In this document: positions 1 to 6,287 of the stretch, piece after piece
How positions within the stretch are numbered: the stretch's first letter is position 1
Layout: each line of letters opens with the position of its first letter
NCBI GenBank assembly: GCA_019314185.1
Contig: JAFCZU010000106.1
Span: 1-9,176 of the forward strand
DNA: 9,176 nucleotides
From: Deltaproteobacteria bacterium
Lineage (GTDB): Bacteria > Desulfobacterota > Desulfobacteria > Desulfobacterales > ETH-SRB1
Direction: 5' to 3'
Translations under genes and position numbers: made by a program
Notes under the pieces: model-generated
The model's database searches: none
What the model was told of the DNA's origin: nothing
What the model saw: only the letters and a program-made list of their open reading frames with translations

Positions 1-353
1 GCATTTCCCGCAGTATCAATAAATGCAATGTTAAGCTCTTTAAGTTTCTCGGCCATTGGAGGTGTCACATGCCGGGTAACCAGTATCCCAGGCTTTCCAA
101 AACGGCGTATCCGCCTGGCTACATGCCCAATTGTGGCTTTTGTGATAAATCCTTTTATTTCAGCATAAAACTTCTTAGGCTCAACATCAGGCGCATCGAT
201 CTGCAATACAGCATCAGGATGTATTTTTTCTGCAGGTTCAACCTCAAGAATTGTAATACAAAATCCTGTTACTTCCTCAAATGCCAGCTTTGCCGCATTA
301 AGAATCTCACGTTCCTTTACAGCCGGATTATTTATGTTTTTTTGTGTTTTCAT
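1..353 (-). CDS. AbiEi_2-type type IV antitoxin / transcriptional regulator, N-terminal part (continues past window edge)
   Basis: The frame is open from an ATG at 353 to the window edge, giving about 117 residues without the C-terminus. The peptide has the run IGHVARRIRRFGKPGILVTR, then MAEKLKELNIAFIDTAGNA at the edge. This 'M-x-LKEL-x-I-x-FIDTAGNA' pattern is what I know from the AbiEi_2 family, regulators that serve as antitoxins beside AbiEii nucleotidyltransferases. The family assignment rests on remembered motifs. The ATG is the first in frame; a TGA lies six codons upstream. AAGG just before the start is a weak, close ribosome site. The ATG overlaps the TGA of a short degenerate frame (see 395-471). 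The gene lies 174 bp after hsdM with no hsdS between them. A toxin gene would be expected beyond position 1, but it cannot be seen. Confidence 0.75.
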   Translation of the reverse strand, partial: MKTQKNINNPAVKEREILNAAKLAFEEVTGFCITILEVEPAEKIHPDAVLQIDAPDVEPKKFYAEIKGFITKATIGHVARRIRRFGKPGILVTRHVTPPMAEKLKELNIAFIDTAGN

Positions 354-394
354 TGCCTTAATGTCTGTTCATTTTTTTGTACTGTCGGATAAAG

Positions 395-471
395 GAATTT
401 CATCGCATCAATTATAGTTGGCATTCCTATTATATGGGGGATATTTTTCTGAATAGCGACTTATTACTGGA
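395..471 (-). repeat. Copy of the abiEi upstream segment, including one operator-like half-site
   Basis: These 77 bp align with 4699-4774, upstream of abiEi, at roughly 75% identity by eye with one single-base gap, in the same orientation relative to the downstream antitoxin gene. The first 24 bp (395-418) correspond to the distal arm of the operator at 4664-4722 and to 2084-2107. The partner arm expected 11 bp away (360-383) is not recognisable, so this is at most a half-site. Read as protein, this segment and 4699-4774 give related short peptides (GMPTIIDAMKF, GVPTILNVTKF). A decayed coding end shared by both places is therefore an alternative to a shared regulatory region. The differences within the 24 bp fall mostly at codon positions 1 and 2, which argues against protein-level selection. 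Confidence 0.6.
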
Positions 472-527
472 AGATGTATGGTTTTGAATAGAGTTGGATT
501 AACATGGTTTTTTGTTTTGACTCCTTA

Positions 528-2027
528 CTATTCTCCAAGGTCTTCGGCAATTTCGCGAAATTGTCCTAATGCAGCTTCGAGGTCTTCGACGATTTCCTGG
601 GCAAGGATGCCGGGATCAGGAAGATTTTCCGATTCTTCAAGACTTTTATCCCTGAGCCAGAAAATGTCCAGGCTGGCTTTGTCCCGGTTTACAAGCTCCT
701 CGTAGTAATATGGGCGCCACCTGCCGTCTGGTTTCTTCTCAGTCCATGTGGGTTTGCGTTTGTTTCTGTTTTTGGGATTATAGCATTTTACAAAATCATC
801 CAGGTCTTCACGTTTTAATGGATTTGTCTTGAGCGTAAAGTGTACATTAGTTCGCAGGTCATAGATCCAGAGCTTTTTTGTCCAAGGTGTTTCAGACGCT
901 TTTTTGCGGTCAAAGAAAAGTACGTTTGCTTTAACGCCTTGCGCATAGAACAGGCCGGTTGGCAGGCGCAACAGGGTGTGGACATCGCATTCGTGAAGGA
1001 GTTTCCGGCGGACGTTCTCTCCTGCCCCGCCTTCAAAAAGCACGTTGTCCGGGACAACGATTGCTGCTCGGCCATTCTGTTTGAGCAGGGTTTTTACATG
1101 CTGGACAAAATTGAGCTGTTTGTTTGAGGTTGTGGACCAGAAATCCTCTCTTTCAATGATATCCTTTTCCTTAGAAATCTGGCCTTTACCATTTACAATA
1201 GTAGTGCTGCTCTTTTTGCCAAACGGCGGATTGGTGAGAACCATGTTAAAACGAACGCCAGGGTCTGCTGCAAGGGAATCTGAAACTATGATTGGAAGGT
1301 CTTTGTCACTGCCGATACCATGAAGCATGAGATTCATGGCGCAAAGACGTGCTGTACTTTGAACAAGTTCCCAGCATTTGAACGTTTTTTCTTTAAGATC
1401 GCGTTTCTCCGTTTTGGTCATGTTCGGGTTTTGCGCAACAATATAATTATGCGCAGCAAGGATAAAACCGCCGGTTCCGCAGGCTGGGTCACAGATGATT
1501 TCGCCGGGCTTTGGGTTCATCACATCAATAATGGCTCGAATCAGAGGGCGTGGTGTAAAATACTGACCAGCCCCTGTTTTTGTATCCTGAGCATTTTTTT
1601 CCAAAAGCCCTTCATAAGCATCACCTTTGACATCAGCGCTCATGATAGACCAGTTTTCTTTGTCAATAAGATCAACAATCAACCGGCGCAGTTTCGCAGG
1701 GTCCTGAAATTTATTCTGGGATTTGTTAAAGATCAGTCCAAGCAGGCCTTTCCCTTTTCCCAAATTTTCCAGAAGATGGCGGTAGTGCTCAAACAGCTCA
1801 TCACCATCCTTTTTTACCAGGCTGGGCCAGTCATAATTTTTCGGTATTATGCTCGGTTGTTTACCTGCGCCTGAGGCAGGCAGGTATGGTGGTCTATTTC
1901 TTTCATCTGCCATCTTAAGAAAGAGCAAATATGTAAGCTGTTCCACATAATCGCCATAACTCATCCCGTCATCACGCAGAACATTACAGTAATTCCATAA
2001 TTTTTGTACAATATCTGCTGGGCTCAT
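528..2027 (-). CDS. hsdM: Type I restriction-modification DNA methyltransferase, M subunit (N6-adenine)
   Basis: A 499-residue protein of normal HsdM length. It would transfer a methyl group from S-adenosylmethionine to N6 of adenine when bound to an HsdS specificity subunit. Residues 1-150 are the helical HsdM_N domain (MSPADIVQKLW, LTYLLFLKMADER). GQYFTPRPLI (154-163) opens the methyltransferase domain, DPACGTGGF (180-188) is SAM-binding motif I and NPPF (266-269) is catalytic motif IV. The C-terminus ends in a helical EDLEAALGQFREIAEDL stretch. The ATG has GGAAG five bases upstream. All key motifs are intact, so the enzyme looks active. It is unusual in having no hsdS or hsdR directly downstream. 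An AAGGAG sits just after the stop with no gene to serve, suggesting that a following hsdS was lost. Residues 49-56 hold a short proline/glycine-rich insert. The first 90 bp are duplicated at 6466-6555. Confidence 0.95.
   Translation of the reverse strand: MSPADIVQKLWNYCNVLRDDGMSYGDYVEQLTYLLFLKMADERNRPPYLPASGAGKQPSIIPKNYDWPSLVKKDGDELFEHYRHLLENLGKGKGLLGLIFNKSQNKFQDPAKLRRLIVDLIDKENWSIMSADVKGDAYEGLLEKNAQDTKTGAGQYFTPRPLIRAIIDVMNPKPGEIICDPACGTGGFILAAHNYIVAQNPNMTKTEKRDLKEKTFKCWELVQSTARLCAMNLMLHGIGSDKDLPIIVSDSLAADPGVRFNMVLTNPPFGKKSSTTIVNGKGQISKEKDIIEREDFWSTTSNKQLNFVQHVKTLLKQNGRAAIVVPDNVLFEGGAGENVRRKLLHECDVHTLLRLPTGLFYAQGVKANVLFFDRKKASETPWTKKLWIYDLRTNVHFTLKTNPLKREDLDDFVKCYNPKNRNKRKPTWTEKKPDGRWRPYYYEELVNRDKASLDIFWLRDKSLEESENLPDPGILAQEIVEDLEAALGQFREIAEDLGE
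1938..2027 (-). repeat. 90 bp direct repeat, copy 1 (5' end of intact hsdM)
   Basis: This stretch runs from the hsdM start codon to about codon 30 and matches 6466-6555 at 87 of 90 bases by eye, in the same orientation. The similarity begins at the ATG; the upstream sequences differ. Past codon 30 the two proteins still align (LT-LLFLK) but the DNA diverges sharply, which marks a recombination or gene-conversion boundary. Confidence 0.9.
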
Positions 2028-2048
2028 AATTCTTCCGGTATCAAATTT

Positions 2049-2107
2049 AATATATTCTGTGTGTAATTATTCATCTAATCAATGAATTTCTTCACATCAA
2101 ATATAGT
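2049..2107. promoter_or_regulatory. Operator-like inverted repeat (24-11-24) upstream of hsdM
   Basis: The left arm 2049-2072 matches the abiEi-proximal operator arm 4591-4614 at 21 of 24 positions. After exactly 11 bp comes an arm at 2084-2107 that pairs with the left arm at 16 of 24 positions and is close to the arms at 395-418 and 4699-4722. Size and spacing equal those of both elements upstream of abiEi. It ends 21 bp before the hsdM start codon, so a bound regulator could block transcription or initiation. That AbiEi or the AbiEi_2 protein binds here is inferred. I could not place a convincing -35/-10 pair for hsdM. Confidence 0.6.
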
Positions 2108-2363
2108 TGCGAGCACCTCTCCCCTCGAAGTTTCCCGTGCAAATAAATGCATCCTAACTTGTTGAAAGAACAAACCTTAGCATTTATTTGCACCGCTGTT
2201 TGCAAATAAACCCTCCTGTTCTTTATCAATCGGCAGTCTGTATTTTACGGTCTTTTTTGCTTCTCTGACACCAATAAAACCCTTCATTTACCAGTTCTTA
2301 TGCTGTAGTCACTTCGAATACGAGAAAAATGTCAGTATATCATTAGCGGGCTCTATTGCTCTC
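2108..2363. other. Intergenic stretch between abiEii and hsdM, no recognisable gene
   Basis: About 250 bp with no supported coding region. Minus-strand frames are broken: a peptide containing GVREAKKTVKYRLPIDKEQE is open for about 35 codons but has no usual start codon, and a 24-codon frame ending in DVKKFID runs through the operator arm. These may be traces of a decayed gene. The notable structure is the set of inverted repeats at 2137-2210. No terminator with a U-tract was found after the abiEii stop. Confidence 0.5.
2137..2210. repeat. Three alternating copies of a TGCAAATAAA-type element (nested inverted repeats)
   Basis: GTGCAAATAAATGC at 2137-2150 has a perfect 14 bp inverted copy at 2180-2193. 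TTTATTTGCA at 2183-2192 also pairs perfectly with TGCAAATAAA at 2201-2210 across 8 bp. The middle copy can therefore pair with either neighbour but not both. On RNA this would give two competing hairpins. On DNA it could be an array of protein sites. Neither hairpin is followed by a U-tract, so a simple terminator is unlikely. Confidence 0.75.
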
Positions 2364-3782
2364 CTAATATTTTGTATCAATCAGATATCCATTTCTACCT
2401 GAACATGGGTATCCATATTTATCTTTGTGTGGATTTAAACGTGTATTTCTTTTCTTATGATTAAACTTCTTGCCGCAGTATGGGCATTCAATTACATATG
2501 TCGGTCCATAACTCGGCTTTCTGGTTGTTGAACGTCTTACAGTCGGTATGGAAAAGGAAATACCACCTGATCTGCGGGTTAACGCTGGTGCAGAGAGCGG
2601 GCCTGATGGTGTAAGTTCAATAGCATGTTTTGGGACAAAAGGAGTATCTGTAACCTCTGCTCCCTGAATACGGTCAACACGATACGACCTGGGTTCATCA
2701 GTATTATGTCTTACAGCGAACAGCAAAATATTTCCTGCTTGAGTACGGCGTAATGAATATGGCTCTATCAGGCGATAGCTGCCATTATAATGAAGATTAA
2801 CACAAAGTCTGTTTGCTGATGCAAAACGGATTTTTTCAAGCGGCGCTTCTGTGTGCCAGGCCTGAGCCATTGAAGGAGGTCGCCATGTCTCGTCAATTGC
2901 CACTCGTCCAGAAGAAATTGATTGTTTTACAGTTTTTTTAACTGTACCATGCAGCCATTCCATTACTTCCGGCAGTTCTTTCCAGAATTGTTCAAAAGAC
3001 GGTAGTGCAGGCAGTTGATGGGCGAGCATATTTTTCCATTCGGATTCCAGTTCTTCACGTTCAGGACGGTTCCTAAACGTTTCCATTGTTGGAACCGGCA
3101 TTTTCTTAAATTTGCATTTTTTCTCAAGAGTGTCCAAAATAAGGGGCTGATCAGGTTTGAGTTCATCATGACGATACAAATGAACTACATCATATAAATC
3201 CCGTGGCCGTTCACGCTCTGCCAAGGCCCTGATTTTTTCTGCAAACACTTCCTCAAAACAATAGCACCTTATCTGAATTCCATCCTCCGGTAAATCAGAA
3301 AATGGATGATGGACTTCTCTTACAGCAGGATCAAGCACGAGTACTTCATCTGTAGTTAAATCCAGCTTAATGCGGGGAAGATCACCTCTCGGCTGCATTG
3401 GACCGCTGTAACCAATCCGTCCTTGGGCTGACATACCTCCACGCTTGTTTTCATAAACATCAAAGCGGATTAAATCTTTTGGGATCTCAATACCTGCGGC
3501 ATCATAAACCCATTTCGAGATATCTTTGAAATAATTTACGAGAAACTCCTGATCAAGATGATTTGGTTCGGAAAGGGTAAAATCCAGATCTTCAGAAAAG
3601 CGATATGTTTCAAAATAACATTTTTTTAAACATGTACCGCCTTTGAAAACCCAGCTTGATCCTATTTCAGAATGATTGAATATACCGGCAAGAACCCAGC
3701 CAAGCACATAGTCTTTCTCAATGGTATTGGCAACAAGGCCAAACTCCCTTGAGAAATCCATTATTTCTGATTTGTCAATCAA
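2364..3782 (-). CDS. abiEii: AbiEii/AbiGii-family nucleotidyltransferase toxin with WYL-like region and C-terminal zinc finger
   Basis: A 472-residue toxin of a type IV toxin-antitoxin pair, expected to act in the cytoplasm by transferring nucleotides to an RNA target. Residues 1-205 hold the family motifs: KGGT (47-50), SEDLDF (63-68, metal-binding Asp65 and Asp67), FAEKIRAL (180-187, Lys183) and RDLYDV (194-199). Typical AbiEii proteins are about 270-310 residues. Here residues 315-390 resemble a WYL ligand-binding domain (LIEPYSL 338-344, RSYRVDRI 365-372, Phe382). The tail resembles a zinc finger with Cys433, Cys436, His452 and Cys460. WYL domains often sense nucleic acid or nucleotide ligands, so the tail may control the toxin or guide it to its target (inference). 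The TTG start overlaps the abiEi stop by 8 bp, indicating translational coupling, and gives the usual MIDKSEI N-terminus. An ATG seven codons later (3761) is the alternative. Confidence 0.88.
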   Translation of the reverse strand: MIDKSEIMDFSREFGLVANTIEKDYVLGWVLAGIFNHSEIGSSWVFKGGTCLKKCYFETYRFSEDLDFTLSEPNHLDQEFLVNYFKDISKWVYDAAGIEIPKDLIRFDVYENKRGGMSAQGRIGYSGPMQPRGDLPRIKLDLTTDEVLVLDPAVREVHHPFSDLPEDGIQIRCYCFEEVFAEKIRALAERERPRDLYDVVHLYRHDELKPDQPLILDTLEKKCKFKKMPVPTMETFRNRPEREELESEWKNMLAHQLPALPSFEQFWKELPEVMEWLHGTVKKTVKQSISSGRVAIDETWRPPSMAQAWHTEAPLEKIRFASANRLCVNLHYNGSYRLIEPYSLRRTQAGNILLFAVRHNTDEPRSYRVDRIQGAEVTDTPFVPKHAIELTPSGPLSAPALTRRSGGISFSIPTVRRSTTRKPSYGPTYVIECPYCGKKFNHKKRNTRLNPHKDKYGYPCSGRNGYLIDTKY

Positions 3783-4590
3783 CCTGCTTTAACCTTTTCC
3801 AGTTTTCCGGAACCCATAGCCTCCATTGGGTAATTAATCTGTCAGCGCTAAGCGTTACGTCTAATTTGGCATTGCCTGCTGTAAGCCTTGCTCGGCATTT
3901 ATCTATAGTTTCCGTTTCATCAGGTGCAATCTTTTCCAATAAAAAACCGAGACGTTTGAATACAGCGCCGTTCCCCAGTCGTTCTGCATATTCAATTAAT
4001 AGTTCCAGGTTTTTGTTTTCTGAACGTAAGTAATTGATAAACATATCTTTGGTAGAACGGATTCCACCGCCAAGAACAGAATTGCTCAGCATATCAAGTA
4101 TTGTACGCGTGGGATCAGACACAGATACTTTTACCTGTCCTCTCCATACAGGCTTGAGACCAAACATGGCTTTTTCAGAAACAGTGCGCAGCATGAAGCT
4201 AGTTCCTTTTATTTTCGGCCTGCGATTCCTTGGCTTTTGGACAGTCATTACCATAACAGTGCTGAAAATCTGCTCAGTAAGGTCGAGATATTCAGCAGCG
4301 CTCCAGCCGCCGACATAACAAGGCGCAAAAAGACGTTCAGCAATCAGCCATGGATCTTCAAGCGGCACATCCGCTGTTCGGGATTCTAACGGCACAGATA
4401 CATAGAGCCCGCGGCGAACCCGTGACATCCATCCCTTTTTTGCCCATCTGGAAAGCATTTTTGCAACATCTGTTGATGCAATATTTAAAATTCCGGAAGC
4501 TTCATCAACAGATATTGTGCCTTTTGTGCCACGAATTATCGCTGCAATTCTTTCTCGATCAATTTTTCCTATGCCGGTAAGTGTTTTCAT
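3775..4590 (-). CDS. abiEi: AbiEi antitoxin / transcriptional autorepressor
   Basis: A 271-residue protein. Residues about 12-65 form a winged-helix DNA-binding domain (ISVDEASGILNIASTDVAKM for the HTH, RRGLYVSVP for the wing). The rest matches the AbiEi antitoxin body: PWLIAERLFAPCYVGGWSAA from residue 80, LTEQIF and SDPTRTILDML (158-168). In this family the protein represses its own operon and separately counteracts AbiEii without a stable complex. The ATG follows AGGA by six bases; that ribosome site lies inside the proximal operator arm, so a bound repressor would also cover the start region. It is the first gene of a two-gene operon with abiEii, with an 8 bp overlap. The operators and promoter at 4591-4722 fit autoregulation. 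Confidence 0.9.
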   Translation of the reverse strand: MKTLTGIGKIDRERIAAIIRGTKGTISVDEASGILNIASTDVAKMLSRWAKKGWMSRVRRGLYVSVPLESRTADVPLEDPWLIAERLFAPCYVGGWSAAEYLDLTEQIFSTVMVMTVQKPRNRRPKIKGTSFMLRTVSEKAMFGLKPVWRGQVKVSVSDPTRTILDMLSNSVLGGGIRSTKDMFINYLRSENKNLELLIEYAERLGNGAVFKRLGFLLEKIAPDETETIDKCRARLTAGNAKLDVTLSADRLITQWRLWVPENWKRLKQVD

Positions 4591-4649
4591 AGTATATCCT
4601 ATGTGTAATTATTCGCCTATAAAATGAATAATTGCACATAGCATATACT
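4591..4649. promoter_or_regulatory. abiE operator 1: near-perfect 24 bp inverted repeat, 11 bp spacer
   Basis: Arms 4591-4614 and 4626-4649 are reverse complements at 22 of 24 positions (mismatches at arm positions 8 and 16), separated by 11 bp. The core reads CTATGTG-N-AATTATTC. The element touches the abiEi start codon and covers its -10 and ribosome site. AbiEi repressors are known to bind inverted repeats of about this size ahead of their own operon, so this is the likely primary operator. Confidence 0.85.
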
Positions 4650-4663
4650 TTTTACCGTGTCAA
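4635..4663 (-). promoter_or_regulatory. Sigma70-type promoter of abiEi-abiEii
   Basis: A consensus TTGACA -35 (4663-4658) is followed by a 17 bp spacer and an extended -10, TGC-TATGTG (hexamer 4640-4635). Transcription would begin near 4628, inside operator 1. The -35 lies in the 14 bp gap between operators 1 and 2, so repressor on either side would exclude RNA polymerase. Confidence 0.7.
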
Positions 4664-4722
4664 ACTATATTCTATATGCCGCAATTCATAGATAAGATGA
4701 ACTTCGTCACATTTAGTATAGT
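4664..4722. promoter_or_regulatory. abiE operator 2: degenerate 24-11-24 inverted repeat
   Basis: Arms 4664-4687 and 4699-4722 pair at 17 of 24 positions across an 11 bp spacer, the same geometry as operator 1 and 14 bp from it. The left arm matches the operator 1 left arm at 16 of 24 positions (shared A-N-TATAT, CTAT and ATTC). It is a plausible second, cooperative, lower-affinity AbiEi site. Confidence 0.65.
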
Positions 4723-4936
4723 TGGAACTCCTTGTTGTATTGGGTATTTATCTGAGCAGAGACTTCTTTTAGGAGAATATGTTTTTTTGACAACCTTTGA
4801 TTTTTAAATTTCAAATCCGCTCATCCGCCATCTTAAAAAACGGCGGATAGGTTGGTTGCCTACACGTCCAATGTCAAGGGCAGATCCCGTCACCCTTTTC
4901 TCTCAATGAACCAAGTTTTGTCTGAGATTTGGCATC
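4723..4936. other. Intergenic stretch between the DUF4062 gene and the abiE operators
   Basis: No gene is supported. 4723-4774 continues the segment duplicated at 419-471. 4817-4840 reads FFKMADER on the minus strand followed by an early stop; its 4821-4840 part matches hsdM DNA at 1903-1922 in 18 of 20 bases, possibly an hsdM trace. A 7 bp inverted repeat, ATCCGCC (4823-4829) and GGCGGAT (4842-4848), overlaps it but has no U-tract, so I do not call a terminator. Confidence 0.5.
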
Positions 4937-6061
4937 CTATGACTTCAATCGTCTGCGGAAAAGCGTTATGGTTCTCTCCACTTGCCTCTCTGATTTTGAC
5001 AGATCTTCACGCGTTAGCACCTGAGGTCTGTCGAAGGCGATCACAACCTCATCACCATGTTGACCCATAGAGTAGCTACTCCCTTTGGGGGGCTCCGACA
5101 TGAGTGTCCTGTGTCCGATTCCACTTAAGGCCGCATTATAGATCATACGATCATAACGTCTGAACTGGTCTTTCAGTTCAAAAAACGCCGATGCAAAGGC
5201 AAAACACTTCATTAGCCTATCAGCGATGTCACCCTCGAGGATAACCATCATGCTTGCGAATTCTTCAGCTCTTTCTGCTAACCCGGTGATATTGCTATCA
5301 ATGGCGATAACCCCTGTAGTTGTCAGTTCCAGTCGTACTTCATTAAGGCCGTCCCAACGTCTATCTTCATTAGCTTGGAGAATGACAATTTCGTTGATAC
5401 CTACTTCAGTTTTTTTGGGCCGCTCATACGAAAACAATTCGACCTCACCCGAGTGGCCTATTTCGAAAAGTTGTCGCCTCAAAGCTGGCGATTCCAAAGA
5501 GACCGGATCAATGAACTCCTCAACACGTTCAGGAGCCAATAGGAAACGCAAACTGGCCTCATTGTATATTTTATAAGGATCTTTCAGTTTTTCCTCAATC
5601 ATCGATAGTTCAACCTCCGGGTTTTTCAGATGTTGAATTATTGGTTCCAACGAATCCTTAACCGCCGATCTTAGTTCAGTTGGGCTGGAGAAGGTTAGGC
5701 GGAACAATCCATTAATGTAATCTGAGAGCCTGTCAACCAAACGCTGGGCTTCTTCCTCTCGTTTAATGTTTTGGATGAAGGCCAAGACTCTTAGATTGTT
5801 TTGCCGTGCTTCATCATATTCTTCCTCAACGACCAACTTTCCTGATGGGGCGGTCCAGCCTCCTCGATTGCCAACAACTACGACTAAGACATCACAGCTA
5901 TCAACCCCGTCAAGGCACGTACTCCGAGGCGAAATAGAAAGACCTGGATAATCTTCCACGAGTACTGGCTCCCCTCCAGCGCATAGAATTCCATTCCTAG
6001 CGGCTTCGCGATAATCTTCAAAGCCTTCCACGACTGAGCTTACAAAAACACGTGGCCTCAC
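4937..6061 (-). CDS. DUF4062 domain protein with uncharacterised C-terminal region (candidate defence effector)
   Basis: A 374-residue protein. Residues 3-145 match DUF4062: RVFVSS (4-9), DYREAARNGI, SPRSTCLDGV (44-53), CDVLVVVVG (56-64), and VVEEEYDEAR (77-86), whose glutamates sit where TIR/nucleoside-deoxyribosyltransferase-like folds keep a catalytic Glu. DUF4062 is regarded as related to that fold and is common in predicted defence and NTPase-sensor proteins; enzymatic activity here is inferred. Residues 150-374 match nothing I recognise: a mixed alpha/beta region with a helical stretch (AERAEEFASMMVILEG) and a basic tail (FRRRLKS). The GTG start has GGAG seven bases upstream and lies 13 bp after the zinc-ribbon stop, so the two genes form an operon. 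Base composition is somewhat richer in G+C than the ATPase gene upstream, hinting at separate origins. Confidence 0.8.
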   Translation of the reverse strand: MRPRVFVSSVVEGFEDYREAARNGILCAGGEPVLVEDYPGLSISPRSTCLDGVDSCDVLVVVVGNRGGWTAPSGKLVVEEEYDEARQNNLRVLAFIQNIKREEEAQRLVDRLSDYINGLFRLTFSSPTELRSAVKDSLEPIIQHLKNPEVELSMIEEKLKDPYKIYNEASLRFLLAPERVEEFIDPVSLESPALRRQLFEIGHSGEVELFSYERPKKTEVGINEIVILQANEDRRWDGLNEVRLELTTTGVIAIDSNITGLAERAEEFASMMVILEGDIADRLMKCFAFASAFFELKDQFRRYDRMIYNAALSGIGHRTLMSEPPKGSSYSMGQHGDEVVIAFDRPQVLTREDLSKSERQVERTITLFRRRLKS

Positions 6062-6074
6062 TCATGCACTCCGA

Positions 6075-6224
6075 TCAATCATACAATTGTACATTTGTGC
6101 CCCCACACTTCTCGCACCTTGGCGGACCGAGACGAATGTTGAGCCGTTTAGTTTCTTCCCTATCATAGATATTGATTCTCTGTTCATGGCCACATTTTTT
6201 ACATACTAAAAGTTTTCTTTTCAT
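6075..6224 (-). CDS. Small zinc-ribbon protein (49 residues)
   Basis: The protein begins MKRKLLVCKKCGHEQRI and ends CEKCGGTNVQLYD. Two CxxC knuckles (Cys8/Cys11 and Cys37/Cys40), each next to Gly, form a standard four-cysteine zinc ribbon with 25 residues between them. A run of six Gs, GGGGGGCATT before the ATG, acts as the ribosome site. The stop lies 13 bp before the DUF4062 start, so co-translation and shared function are likely. Small zinc ribbons may bind nucleic acid or a protein partner; which applies here is not visible. Confidence 0.8.
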   Translation of the reverse strand: MKRKLLVCKKCGHEQRINIYDREETKRLNIRLGPPRCEKCGGTNVQLYD

Positions 6225-6287
6225 AATGCCCCCCAGTTACGTTTTGTTTTAACAGTCATAGAAACTTCCAAAACTGGGACAAAGTGG

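Noticed and set aside
69..392. 107-codon plus-strand frame at the window start
   Set aside because: Antisense to the AbiEi_2-type gene; the peptide is cysteine-rich and low in structure, typical of a shadow frame.
1320..1874. 184-codon plus-strand frame opposite hsdM
   Set aside because: It lies wholly antisense to well-conserved methyltransferase motifs and gives a protein of no recognisable character.
2177..2288. Small gene in the abiEii-hsdM gap
   Set aside because: The ATG at 2288 stops after about 20 codons and the longer frame has no usual start or ribosome site.
4823..4848. Hairpin ATCCGCC / GGCGGAT as a terminator after the DUF4062 gene
   Set aside because: No U-tract follows on the minus strand, the loop is 12 bases, and the sequence is better explained as an hsdM-like trace.
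4859..4900. TTGACA on the minus strand near 4886 as a promoter
   Set aside because: No acceptable -10 lies 16-18 bp downstream and no gene start follows before abiEi, which has its own better promoter.
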